Part shown: positions 1-7,567 of the stretch, in pieces
Position numbering within the stretch: the first letter of the stretch is position 1
How the letters are laid out: every line of letters starts with the position of its first letter
Assembly: GCA_023459215.1 (NCBI GenBank)
Contig: JAEWVF010000067.1
Coordinates: 57,580 to 121,579, forward strand
Length of the DNA stretch: 64,000 bases
Direction: 5' to 3'
Origin: Chloroflexota bacterium
GTDB taxonomy: Bacteria > Chloroflexota > Anaerolineae > Anaerolineales > Villigracilaceae
Program-made: the position numbers and the translations under genes
The notes under the pieces: generated by a model
Told to the model about the DNA's origin: nothing
Seen by the model: the letters and a program-made list of their open reading frames with translations, nothing else
Databases searched by the model: none

Positions 1-245
1 CACCCGCGGATTTTCATGAAACGTTCCAGTTTGTACAAATCCATGCAGATGATGAACCAGAGCGGCGCGCCGAAGGGAGCCTTTTTCTTGCGCGTCAGCA
101 GGATGCTGTAAAGCTGGGAGGCAAACGGCGCCTGCTGCCCAGCGCGCACCACCGTTTCGATGACTTCATCGGAAGGCTGGTCTTTTTTGTATTTACGCAC
201 CGATTTGCGGTTGAGCATGGAAGTAATCACGGGATTTTCAATCAT
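1..245 (-). CDS. Nitroreductase family protein, partial (N-terminal 81 residues)
   Basis: The gene starts at an ATG at 245 and runs off the left edge of the window, so only the N-terminus is visible. An AGGAG ribosome site lies 7 nt upstream. The translated start contains a basic N-R-K-S-V-R-K-Y segment followed by an amphipathic helix ending in Q-Q-A-P-F-A-S-Q. This is the FMN-binding opening of the nitroreductase fold (R-R-S-V-R-x-Y/F ... A-x-x-A-P-S-x-x-N in relatives). Members reduce nitro compounds, quinones or flavins with NAD(P)H as homodimers. The central and C-terminal flavin-contact regions are outside the window, so substrate cannot be judged. The gene is divergent from the aldolase operon at 567. 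Confidence 0.75.
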   Translation of the reverse strand, partial: MIENPVITSMLNRKSVRKYKKDQPSDEVIETVVRAGQQAPFASQLYSILLTRKKKAPFGAPLWFIICMDLYKLERFMKIRG

Positions 246-270
246 GGCATCGCTCCTGGCGTTGGGAATC

Positions 271-296
271 AGTTCAAAATCTGGAGATTTTGAACT
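271..296. repeat. Short palindrome, AAAATC/GATTTT family
   Basis: An 11-bp perfect inverted repeat (AGTTCAAAATC / GATTTTGAACT) surrounds the loop TGGA. It lies in the leader region of the nitroreductase. Two further hairpins with the same AAAATC-4nt-GATTTT plan occur at 30419-30440 and inside queA near 33243-33266, so this looks like a dispersed element and not an operator private to this gene. Confidence 0.75.
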
Positions 297-326
297 ACAC
301 AGGAGTTTCTTAAAATCCGCTTGAGT

Positions 327-453
327 GTCACTGCGAGGCGTTCTGCCCTGGCACCGCCGCCAAGGCAGGTTTGCCGAAGCAGTCTCCTGTTTCAAGAGCA
401 AAGCTGACCTCTTGGAGATTGCTTCGTCGCTGAAGAACGCTCCTCGCAATGAC
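327..453. repeat. Dispersed inverted-repeat element (GTCAYTGCGAGG family)
   Basis: The termini GTCACTGCGAGG (327-338) and CCTCGCAATGAC (442-453) are inverted copies with one mismatch. The interior carries GAAGCAGTCTCC and GGAGATTGCTTC, which also pair. The whole can fold into one long hairpin. A diverged relative with GTCATTTCGA termini is at 42445-42524. Elements with GTCATTGCGAG ends are widely scattered in bacterial genomes; whether they move is unknown from this window. Confidence 0.75.
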
Positions 454-497
454 AGTTGGCTATTTTAAGAAAGCCCTGTTGAACTGCAAACAAAATC

Positions 498-526
498 TTG
501 ACACTGTAAAGATTGTAGAGGATAAT
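498..526 (+). promoter_or_regulatory. Sigma-70-type promoter of the aldolase operon
   Basis: TTGACA (498-503), a 17-nt spacer and GATAAT (521-526) lie 41 nt before the ATG at 567. The -35 box matches consensus fully and the -10 box at five of six positions, with ideal spacing. It is the best candidate for driving the three-gene operon 567-3956. Confidence 0.8.
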
Positions 527-566
527 ATTTACATCGTCAAGTTAAGTCTACCAGAAAGGCGCGCCG

Positions 567-1232
567 ATGAGTGAATTTCTCAGTGAAAAAGAACAGGTGG
601 TAAAAACCTGCCATACCCTGCTCGAACGCGGCTACCTGAAAGCCACCGAGGGCAATATTTCCGTGCGCATCCAAGGACGGGAGGCCTTCGCCATCACCCC
701 CTCCAATTACGATTACGCCAAAATGACAGCGGATGATATTTGTGTGCTCGACTTCGAGCAGAAATCGCTGGCGGGCGCGATGAAACCATCCATCGAGAGC
801 GGGATGCACGCGGCTGTTTACCAAACCCGGCCAGATGTGCATGCCATCATCCACACCCACCAGCCCTATGCCAGCGCACTGGCCATCCTGAAGATGCCCA
901 TCCCGGCCCTGTTCGACGAGCAGGTGCGCTTCCTGGGCCGCAGCGTGGAAATCATCCCCTACGCGCCTTCGGGAACCGGCTTTCTGAAAAACAACGTCCA
1001 GAAACAGGTCAGGAGCGGGGACAATACCTTTATCCTGCAAAATCACGGGGTGCTGGTATTGGGCGGGGACAGCGAGCGCGCCATCCACAACATGGCCCTG
1101 CTCGAAAAATGTGCCCTGACCTACCTGCTGGCGCTGTTGACCGAGAAGAAGGTTTACAAAATCCCCTTCGCCATCCGCGAGATTGCCTTCGCCAAGCTTA
1201 AGGCAGACGAGAAGAAATTTGCCAACACGTAG
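567..1232 (+). CDS. Class II aldolase/adducin family protein (fuculose-phosphate aldolase-like)
   Basis: This 221-residue protein has the usual length of zinc-dependent class II aldolases such as L-fuculose-1-phosphate aldolase. An early L-x-x-T-E-G-N-I-S-V-R segment matches the substrate-phosphate loop. H-x-H in I-I-H-T-H-Q (about residues 95-98) and the late N-H-G-V-L-V motif (about 159-161) supply the zinc ligands. Family members cleave phosphorylated sugars to dihydroxyacetone phosphate plus an aldehyde, or decarboxylate or epimerise related substrates. The exact substrate cannot be read from sequence. It is the first gene of an operon with a carrier and an aminotransferase, suggesting uptake and catabolism of a sugar acid or amino sugar. 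Its stop codon lies at the edge of a GTAGGGG palindrome. Confidence 0.85.
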   Translation: MSEFLSEKEQVVKTCHTLLERGYLKATEGNISVRIQGREAFAITPSNYDYAKMTADDICVLDFEQKSLAGAMKPSIESGMHAAVYQTRPDVHAIIHTHQPYASALAILKMPIPALFDEQVRFLGRSVEIIPYAPSGTGFLKNNVQKQVRSGDNTFILQNHGVLVLGGDSERAIHNMALLEKCALTYLLALLTEKKVYKIPFAIREIAFAKLKADEKKFANT

Positions 1233-1252
1233 GGGCGCAATATATTGCGTCC
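1230..1252. repeat. GTAGGGG-type short palindrome at a stop codon (copy 1)
   Basis: The element begins at the TAG stop of the aldolase and contains the perfect palindrome CGCAATATATTGCG (1236-1249), flanked by GGGG and CC. Two related elements, also at stop codons, are at 2471-2495 and 28050-28078. They share the outer GGGGCG / CGCCCC design but not the core sequence. Confidence 0.65.
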
Positions 1253-1274
1253 ACCCGAACCCCGCGAGGAAACC

Positions 1275-2474
1275 ATGCCCCAATACAAGCTCTATCCCTA
1301 CCGCTGGGTGGTTTTGGCGGTTTTCATGTTCATCAACCTGACCATCCAGATTTTATGGATCACCTACGCGCCCATCACCGGCCCGGCGGCGGCTTTTTAC
1401 GGGGTCAGCGACCTGCAAATTGGCCTGTTCGCGATGTCTTTCATGCTGGCCTTCCTGCCACTTTCCATTCCGGTCTCATGGGTGATCGACACCTATGGAT
1501 TCCGCGTGGCAGTCAGCATCGGGGCGGTCTTGATGGGGATTTTCGGGATTGTGCGCGGGCTGGCAGGCGACAACTACACCCTGGCCCTGTGGAGCACCTT
1601 TGGGCTGGCCGCCGCGCAACCCTTCCTGCTGAACGCCTGGACAACCGTTCCGGCCAAGTGGTTCGCACTCGAAGAACGCGCCACTGCCGTGGGAATCGTC
1701 ACCCTGGGCAACCTGCTGGGCACCGCGCTGGGCATGGTGCTGACGCCAATTTTGATCGAAAGCATGTCAATCCCCAGCGTGCAGTTAATCTACGGCGGGG
1801 TAGCCACCTTTTCGGCGGTTTTGTTCATCCTCCTGGCGCGCGAAACCCCGCCGACGCCTCCCGGCCCGCCCGGACAGGAAATCCGCGCCCTGATGCTGGA
1901 TGGCCTGAAACACGCCTTCACCGTCCGCCCGTTCTGGTTCGACCTGGCGGTTTCGTTTATTGGGTTGGCAATCTTCAACGGCATCACCACCTGGATCGAG
2001 AGGATCATCCGCCCGCGTGGGTTTACCCCCAACGACGCCGGGACGCTCGGCGCGCTGATGATCCTCGGCGGGGTGATCGGGGCGGTGGTCATCCCGGCCC
2101 TTTCGGATAAGCAGCGCAAACGCCAGCGCTACCTGTACGTGGCTTTCGTCGGCGCGCTTCCCGGCCTGATTGGGCTGACTTTTGCGACTGCACCCTGGCT
2201 TTTGTTCGCATCCGCCTTCGTGCTGGGATTTTTCCTGGTCAGCGCCATGCCAATCGGGATGCAATACGCCGCTGAAGTGACCCGGCCCACCCCCGAGGGC
2301 ACCTCCAACGGGTTGATCCAGCTCTTTGGGCAGGCTTCAGTCGTTTTTGTCTACATCATGGAAGCCTTGAAATCAGCCGATGGTTCGTTTACGCCAGCCC
2401 TGGTCTTGGCGCTCGGCCTGCTGCTGGTCAGCGCCCTGCTGGTAACACAGATGAAAGACCCGCAATATTCGTAA
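1275..2474 (+). CDS. MFS transporter, FLVCR-like
   Basis: This 399-residue membrane protein has about twelve hydrophobic segments and a cytoplasmic N-terminus. The opening Y-P-Y-R-W-V-V-L, the Q-I-L-W-I-T-Y-A-P-I helix and the W-V-I-D-T-Y-G-F-R loop resemble the FLVCR branch of the major facilitator superfamily, whose animal members move heme or choline/ethanolamine. The bacterial substrate is unknown. I chose the ATG at 1275, preceded by GAGGA, over a TTG at 1245 that would add ten residues encoded by a palindromic repeat. It sits between an aldolase and an aminotransferase, so import of the compound they metabolise is the simplest role. Confidence 0.8.
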   Translation: MPQYKLYPYRWVVLAVFMFINLTIQILWITYAPITGPAAAFYGVSDLQIGLFAMSFMLAFLPLSIPVSWVIDTYGFRVAVSIGAVLMGIFGIVRGLAGDNYTLALWSTFGLAAAQPFLLNAWTTVPAKWFALEERATAVGIVTLGNLLGTALGMVLTPILIESMSIPSVQLIYGGVATFSAVLFILLARETPPTPPGPPGQEIRALMLDGLKHAFTVRPFWFDLAVSFIGLAIFNGITTWIERIIRPRGFTPNDAGTLGALMILGGVIGAVVIPALSDKQRKRQRYLYVAFVGALPGLIGLTFATAPWLLFASAFVLGFFLVSAMPIGMQYAAEVTRPTPEGTSNGLIQLFGQASVVFVYIMEALKSADGSFTPALVLALGLLLVSALLVTQMKDPQYS

Positions 2475-2495
2475 AGGCGAATCGCGATTCGCCCC
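2471..2495. repeat. GTAGGGG-type short palindrome at a stop codon (copy 2)
   Basis: Immediately after the MFS stop codon lies the perfect 18-bp palindrome GGCGAATCGCGATTCGCC (2476-2493). It sits 17 nt before the aminotransferase start and would form a hairpin in the operon mRNA. It belongs with the copies at 1230 and 28050. Confidence 0.65.
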
Positions 2496-2510
2496 AACAA
2501 CGAGGAAATT

Positions 2511-3956
2511 ATGACCAACCAACAATACGCCATCTCCACATATCCGAACGTCGATGAAATCTACGTCAACCTGAACAAGCTCATCAGCCAGCCAATGCGC
2601 CCGGTCAACCGGGAGAAGATGAAAGAGTATCTCGGCTACTTCGAAACCAAGTGCAGCCGCTCGAAAACCCTGACCGACGAAGCCAAGAAGTTCATTCCCG
2701 GCGGGGTGCAGCACAACCTGGCCTTCAACTATCCGTTCCCGATTGCCATCGAAAAGGCGGAAGGGGGCCATTTATGGGACGCCGACGGGAACCGCTATAT
2801 CGACTTTCTCCAGGCGGGCGGCCCAACCGTTTTGGGCAGCAATTACGCCCCGGTGCGCGAAAAAGTGTTCGAGATGCTGCAAACCTGCGGCCCGGTGACC
2901 GGCCTGTTCCACGAGTACGAACTCAAACTGGCAGAACTCATCAACCGCCTGATGCCTGCTGTTGAGATGTTCCGCATGTTAGGTTCGGGCACTGAGGGTG
3001 TGATGGCTGCCATCCGTGCGGCGCGAGCCTTTACCAAGAAAAAATATGTCATCAAGGTCGGCGGCGCGTATCACGGTTGGAGCGATTCGATGGTCTACGG
3101 CCTGCACGTCCCCGGCACAGGCAGATTGGAAGCGACCGGCATCCCGCGCGGGGCCAGCGCTTCAACCGAGGAATTTTTCCCGAACAGCCTGGCGGCGCTG
3201 AAACGCCACTTGCTGGTCAACCGGCTGCGGGGCGGGACGGCGGCAGTCATCGTCGAGCCGGTCGGCCCCGAGAGCGGCACGCGGCCCGTTCCGCGCGATT
3301 TCAACCAGAAAGTCCGCGAACTGTGCGATGAATTCGGCGCGCTGTTGATTTTCGACGAGGTCGTGACCGGCTTCCGCATCGGACTGGGCGGCGCACAGGG
3401 CTATTTCAGCGTCAAACCCGACCTGACCGTCTTCGGCAAGTGCATTACCGGCGGTTACCCGATGGCGGGCGGCGTCGGCGGACGGCGCGAGGTGATCCAG
3501 ACCTTCGCTGCCGGCATCGGCGGGGTCGGCGAACGCGCCTACGTCGGCGGGACGCTTTCAGCCAACCCGCTCTCGTGCGTGGCTGGCTATCACGCCATCC
3601 TTGAAATGGAACGCACCAACGCCCCGGTCATTGCCGGGCGGGCAGGCGACCGGCTTACGAAGGGACTGCAAGCCATCATCGCAAAGTACGGTCTGCCCTT
3701 CGTCGCCTTCAACCAGGGTTCGATTGTGCACCTGGAAACATCGGGGGTGATGCTGCTCGACCTGAAGAATCCCGTGCGGCTGCTGAAGGAACTCAAGCCG
3801 CGCAAGCACATGATGGAAGAGATGGGCGCGGCTTATATGGCCAACGGACTGATCACCCTGGCCGGCAGCCGCATGTACACCTCCATGGCCGATACGGACG
3901 AGGTCATCGACGACGCGCTGGCCCGGTTCGAGGCAGTGCTGAGCGAGTGCGGGTAA
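2511..3956 (+). CDS. Class III PLP-dependent aminotransferase (glutamate-1-semialdehyde aminomutase-like)
   Basis: This is a 481-residue fold-type I enzyme. Visible family landmarks are I-P-G-G-V-Q-H (substrate loop near residue 63), the G-S-G-T-E-G-V-M-A-A-I-R-A-A-R phosphate-binding helix, G-A-Y-H-G-W, F-D-E-V-V-T-G-F-R with the PLP-contacting Asp, and the F-G-K-C-I-T-G-G lysine that forms the Schiff base. It resembles glutamate-1-semialdehyde aminomutase, but the N-terminal extension of about 45 residues and the catabolic operon argue against a haem-pathway hemL. A GAGGAA ribosome site precedes the ATG. It ends the aldolase-carrier operon, followed by a bidirectional terminator. Confidence 0.85.
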   Translation: MTNQQYAISTYPNVDEIYVNLNKLISQPMRPVNREKMKEYLGYFETKCSRSKTLTDEAKKFIPGGVQHNLAFNYPFPIAIEKAEGGHLWDADGNRYIDFLQAGGPTVLGSNYAPVREKVFEMLQTCGPVTGLFHEYELKLAELINRLMPAVEMFRMLGSGTEGVMAAIRAARAFTKKKYVIKVGGAYHGWSDSMVYGLHVPGTGRLEATGIPRGASASTEEFFPNSLAALKRHLLVNRLRGGTAAVIVEPVGPESGTRPVPRDFNQKVRELCDEFGALLIFDEVVTGFRIGLGGAQGYFSVKPDLTVFGKCITGGYPMAGGVGGRREVIQTFAAGIGGVGERAYVGGTLSANPLSCVAGYHAILEMERTNAPVIAGRAGDRLTKGLQAIIAKYGLPFVAFNQGSIVHLETSGVMLLDLKNPVRLLKELKPRKHMMEEMGAAYMANGLITLAGSRMYTSMADTDEVIDDALARFEAVLSECG

Positions 3957-3983
3957 AATCAGGGCAATTCACTTTCCCGGCAC

Positions 3984-4019
3984 AAAAAAAAACTCCTCGC
4001 CGACGAGCGAGGAGTTTTT
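3984..4019. terminator. Bidirectional rho-independent terminator
   Basis: A 13-bp perfect stem AAAAACTCCTCGC / GCGAGGAGTTTTT with a 6-nt loop lies between the convergent aminotransferase (ends 3956) and ABC permease (ends 4037). A-rich and T-rich flanks give a U-tract in both directions. Confidence 0.9.
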
Positions 4020-4036
4020 AGTTACAAAAAACGCTG

Positions 4037-5209
4037 CTATCCAATCACGATGCGCTCGTTCTCGTAGAGTTTGATCGCGCCCCAGGTGATGAGCGCTGAC
4101 AGGAGCAGGGTCAAACCGGTCGAGATGGCAATATTCGAGGCCAGGATTGGCTCGGAGCGCAGGAACTGGTTGATCAGGATTTGCTGGCCAAAAGTCGGGA
4201 TGAGCATCGTCCACAAATCGGGTTTGACCGGCAGGAAGGCCAGGGCAATGCCCGGCAGGGAGGGAATCAGGCCGATGAAAGGCAGGTAAGTGCCGGCTTC
4301 CTTGGTGGTTTTGGTGAACGAGGCAATCAGGGTCTGGATGGCGCAAGCCAGGAAAACAATCGGCAGGCAGACCAGGAAGACGGCAAGCAGCGTGCCCATG
4401 TCAAAGCCAATCTGCACACCCAGCAGCTCTTCAACTGGCAGGAGGGTGAAAATGGCAGCAAAACCGGCCAGGGTGATAATCAGGTTGAACGTGGCAAAAG
4501 GCATGGCCGCAAGCATCTTGCCAATCGCCACCCAGCCGCGCGGTAAGGGATTAATCAGCAGCGGTTCGAGCGAACCGCGTTCGCGCTCACCGGCGGTGGC
4601 ATCGGTGATGACCGGCGAAGCGCCGTTAAAGATGGCAAAGATGATGAAATACGGCAGCATCGAAAGGAAAACCAGGGCCTGGCTCTGCGGGGTAGCCGTA
4701 TCCACTTCCTCGATATGCATCACCCGCATCACTTCCGGGCTGACGCCGCGCAGACTCAAGCGCAGGATGCCGATGTAACTGCTGTAGCCTTCCAACAGGT
4801 TTTGCGCCCGGTTGATGTCGTTCATCGCCGACTGGCGGGTGCTGTCAAACACCAACTGCACCTTGGCGGTTTCCCCAGCGGAGAAGTTCTCGCCGTAATC
4901 GGGCGGGATGATCAGGGCAACATTGATATCGCCCGCAATGACCGCAGCCTGGGGGTCAGCCGGCGCGGATTCGATGATTACATCCTGCTGTTCGAGAAAG
5001 GCGATCAGGGTCGGGGCATTTTCCGCGCCCAGCACCGGCAGGCGCAGGGACTGTTCCACCTTTTCGCGAATGGTGTTGCCGAGCAGCATAATCATGCCGC
5101 CCAGGATGAGGGGGCCAAATAGCGCCCAAAACACGCCCGTCACCCAACTGCGGTAATCGCGCAGGTTGTCGAGCATTTCTTTTTCGAAAATAACCCAAAT
5201 CTTCTTCAT
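4037..5209 (-). CDS. ABC-2 type transporter permease (NatB-like)
   Basis: This 390-residue permease has one transmembrane segment near residues 22-45, a large extracytoplasmic domain (about 45-180), then five or six hydrophobic segments from about residue 185 to the end. The topology, the opening I-F-E-K-E-M-L-D-N-L-R-D and the E-R-E-R-G-S-L-E-P-L-L motif match NatB/ABC-2 permeases, known in Bacillus for Na+ extrusion. Substrate is not evident here. It overlaps the ATPase gene upstream by four bases, implying translational coupling. Confidence 0.85.
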   Translation of the reverse strand: MKKIWVIFEKEMLDNLRDYRSWVTGVFWALFGPLILGGMIMLLGNTIREKVEQSLRLPVLGAENAPTLIAFLEQQDVIIESAPADPQAAVIAGDINVALIIPPDYGENFSAGETAKVQLVFDSTRQSAMNDINRAQNLLEGYSSYIGILRLSLRGVSPEVMRVMHIEEVDTATPQSQALVFLSMLPYFIIFAIFNGASPVITDATAGERERGSLEPLLINPLPRGWVAIGKMLAAMPFATFNLIITLAGFAAIFTLLPVEELLGVQIGFDMGTLLAVFLVCLPIVFLACAIQTLIASFTKTTKEAGTYLPFIGLIPSLPGIALAFLPVKPDLWTMLIPTFGQQILINQFLRSEPILASNIAISTGLTLLLSALITWGAIKLYENERIVIG

Positions 5210-5940
5210 CGCTCCAGCCCCTCTTCCGAGCCGATGACGGCTACAAAGGCATCTTCCAGATTCTCCTGGCCGGTCTGACGGCGCAAATCAGCGGGACTGC
5301 CAGTGGCAGAAACTTCACCGTGCGAAATGATGACAATCTGGTCGCACAGCGCGGCCACCTCCTGCATGATGTGGCTGGTGAACAAAACGCATTTGCCGTC
5401 TTCGCGCAGGCGCTGGATAAACTGGCGCATGGCGCGCGTGCTCATCACATCCAGGCCGTTGGTCGGCTCGTCGAGCAGGATATTCTGCGGATTATGCACC
5501 AGCGCCCTGGCGATGGCCACTTTCAGCTTTTCACCGGTCGAGAAGCCCTCCGTCTGACGGTCGGCAATCGACTGCATATCGAGCATCGTGAGCAGCGACT
5601 CGATTTGCTTTTCGAGCGTTGCCCCTTCCAGCCCGTGCAAGCGGCCATAATAGCGGATATTTTCGCGGGTGGTCAGGCGCGGGTACAGGCCGCGCGCATC
5701 AGCCAGCACGCCGATGCGGCGCTGCACCTCGATTGGGTCGCTGCGCACATCGAACCCATCCACCTGGGCCGAACCGCTTTCGGGCTTGAGCAGGGTATAG
5801 AGCATCCGCAGGGTGGTGCTTTTCCCGGCCCCGTTGGGGCCGAGCAGGCCGGTAATTTGTCCATCCGGCGCAGAGAACGAAACATGCTGGACGGCTTTTA
5901 CCTTGCCAAAGGATTTCGAAAGACCTTGAACTTGAATCAT
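5206..5940 (-). CDS. ABC transporter ATP-binding protein (NatA-like)
   Basis: This 244-residue ATPase shows Walker A G-P-N-G-A-G-K-S-T, a Q-loop, the signature F-S-T-G-E-K-L-K-V-A, Walker B I-L-L-D-E-P-T-N-G-L-D and the H-loop F-T-S-H. The signature begins S-T-G-E instead of S-G-G-Q, a known variation. I chose the ATG at 5940, with AAAGG upstream, over a TTG at 5946. It lies 9 nt after the peptidase-like lipoprotein and overlaps the permease gene, so the three form one transcription unit encoding an exporter and an exported hydrolase. Confidence 0.88.
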   Translation of the reverse strand: MIQVQGLSKSFGKVKAVQHVSFSAPDGQITGLLGPNGAGKSTTLRMLYTLLKPESGSAQVDGFDVRSDPIEVQRRIGVLADARGLYPRLTTRENIRYYGRLHGLEGATLEKQIESLLTMLDMQSIADRQTEGFSTGEKLKVAIARALVHNPQNILLDEPTNGLDVMSTRAMRQFIQRLREDGKCVLFTSHIMQEVAALCDQIVIISHGEVSATGSPADLRRQTGQENLEDAFVAVIGSEEGLER

Positions 5941-5949
5941 ACTCAACCT

Positions 5950-7401
5950 TTACGGGCGAGGCCCGCTGAAATCAACGAAGAACGGCAGCGGCGCGACTTT
6001 GGACACGCAGGCAATATCCAGGCTATCCGGCGAGGCGCTTTCGATGAAGTTTTTGAACAGGGTCACGCCACACTGGCTCATCAAATTGCCGTGGCCCATA
6101 TTTTTGAAAACCAGGTGGAGGTCGTTACTCAGGCTTTCAGCCGCTTCGTCGGCATGCCAGGGCGGGGTGATAGGATCCGCTTCGCCGGAGAGAATCAGCA
6201 CCGGGACATCCGACTGCACCGGGGAGCGGAATTCGGCTGAAACCTGTCCCTTCGGCCAGGCGGCGCACACCGCAGCAAAATCCACGGTGCGGTCGACGAA
6301 AACCGTATCCCGGCTGTTCCCAGCCGCCTCGTCCGCATCGATCAGCGGGGCGTCTTCGGTGCAGGTCACAGCATAGAACATGCCATCGTACAGCCCGGCG
6401 TTGACCAGCAAGGCCTGCGAAATCAGCGGACTATAATTCCCATCTGCCGCCGCAGCATGGATGGACAGGGGCAGGGTGGCGACCAGGTCAGGCACATACA
6501 AGGTATTGAACACCATATTGGTCACCAGTTCGGAGGTCACGGTCAACTCGACGGGCTTGTTGGTCAACGGGTGCGGGAGGCTGATTTCAGCGGGAGTCTC
6601 ATCCAGGCGCGCCAGCAGACCGGCAAACTCGCCCTCCAGGCCTGGGAAAGCCGTTTTACAGGCCTCGTCAGCGGCGCAGCGCGCAAAGAACTTATCGAGA
6701 GCCGCCTGCCCATCCTGAGCAGCATCCATAAACATAACGAAGTCGGCATCCACGACCGCATCGAGGGTGACGGTACGCACCCGGTCAGGGAACATGCGCA
6801 GGTAGGTCAGCGCGGCGCGGGTCCCGTAGGAAGCGCCGTACAGATTAATAACATCATACCCCAAGGCAGCGCGCACCTCGTCGAGGTCGGTCATGGCGAT
6901 CTCGGTGGTATAGAAACGCGGATCGGCATCCAGCCGTTCGGGGCAGGTTTTGAGCTGCTCAAGCACCTGCTCATCGGTCAGCGACTCGTCTTCGGGATCG
7001 AGGCAGCGCAGCGGGTTGGATTTCCCCGTTCCGCGCTGGTCGACCAGGACAATATCGCGGTCTTCGTGGATGCTAAACAAAAGCGGCAGCATGGCGGGGA
7101 AGGTTTCCAGCGCCGATTGGCCGGGGCCGCCGGCCAGCAGGAAGAGCGCATCCGGTTCGGGGCTGCGTTTAATGGCCGGGATGACCGCCACGTTGAGCGC
7201 AATCTGCCGCCCGGCAGGGTTGGCGCGGTCTTCGGGCACGCTCAGCGTCCCGCAGCGCGCATCCACCTGTTCGCCAGCCGGCGAGACCAGGGCGCAATCT
7301 TCCAGCGTGAGCGGGCTTTCGGGAACGACAACCTGACTCTGCGGGGCGCAGGCAGTCAGGAAAATCCCCACAAAAAGGGAAAGGAGAAGGGTTCGGCGCA
7401 T
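5950..7401 (-). CDS. Secreted alpha/beta hydrolase lipoprotein, TAP-like peptidase family
   Basis: This 483-residue protein opens with a signal peptide ending in a lipobox (L-T-A-C near residue 18), so it is probably a lipoprotein facing outwards. The alpha/beta fold is shown by G-G-P-G-Q-S-A (oxyanion loop), the nucleophile elbow G-A-S-Y-G-T, the late acid in S-G-E-A-D-P-I-T-P and the histidine in M-G-H-G. The C-terminal part from about residue 380 matches the TAP-like domain of tripeptidyl aminopeptidases and proline iminopeptidases. Release of short peptides or amino acids outside the cell is the likely activity. It heads the operon with the NatAB-like exporter. Confidence 0.8.
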   Translation of the reverse strand: MRRTLLLSLFVGIFLTACAPQSQVVVPESPLTLEDCALVSPAGEQVDARCGTLSVPEDRANPAGRQIALNVAVIPAIKRSPEPDALFLLAGGPGQSALETFPAMLPLLFSIHEDRDIVLVDQRGTGKSNPLRCLDPEDESLTDEQVLEQLKTCPERLDADPRFYTTEIAMTDLDEVRAALGYDVINLYGASYGTRAALTYLRMFPDRVRTVTLDAVVDADFVMFMDAAQDGQAALDKFFARCAADEACKTAFPGLEGEFAGLLARLDETPAEISLPHPLTNKPVELTVTSELVTNMVFNTLYVPDLVATLPLSIHAAAADGNYSPLISQALLVNAGLYDGMFYAVTCTEDAPLIDADEAAGNSRDTVFVDRTVDFAAVCAAWPKGQVSAEFRSPVQSDVPVLILSGEADPITPPWHADEAAESLSNDLHLVFKNMGHGNLMSQCGVTLFKNFIESASPDSLDIACVSKVAPLPFFVDFSGPRP

Positions 7402-7440
7402 ATCTTTGACAGTGGGTTCCTTTCAATCCGGGTAAACAGC

Positions 7441-7479
7441 GGGGAACCTGGCCAAAAACCAAACCCGGCCAGGTTCCCC
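7441..7479 (-). terminator. Hairpin terminator after the PAS kinase gene
   Basis: A perfect 13-bp stem GGGGAACCTGGCC / GGCCAGGTTCCCC with a 13-nt loop lies downstream of the kinase ending at 7568. No strong U-tract follows, so it may terminate imperfectly or act as an mRNA-stabilising hairpin. Confidence 0.55.
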
Positions 7480-7567
7480 CAACAATCAAACGTGTGCAAA
7501 TATCGCAACTTTATACCATACGCGCCGCCAGATGAAAAGTTGGAAGCGTTCGCTGTATGGCAAAAAA

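Larger units (their letters stand above)
246..566. other. Divergent intergenic region with palindromes and a promoter
   Basis: This 321-base gap separates the nitroreductase (-) from the aldolase operon (+). It holds a perfect hairpin at 271-296, a 127-bp imperfect inverted repeat at 327-453, and a near-consensus promoter at 498-526 facing right. I see no convincing coding sequence in it. Confidence 0.8.

Noticed and set aside
327..453. Possible small RNA or riboswitch upstream of the aldolase operon
   Set aside because: The inverted-repeat ends match a dispersed element with another copy at 42445, and it lies upstream of the promoter.
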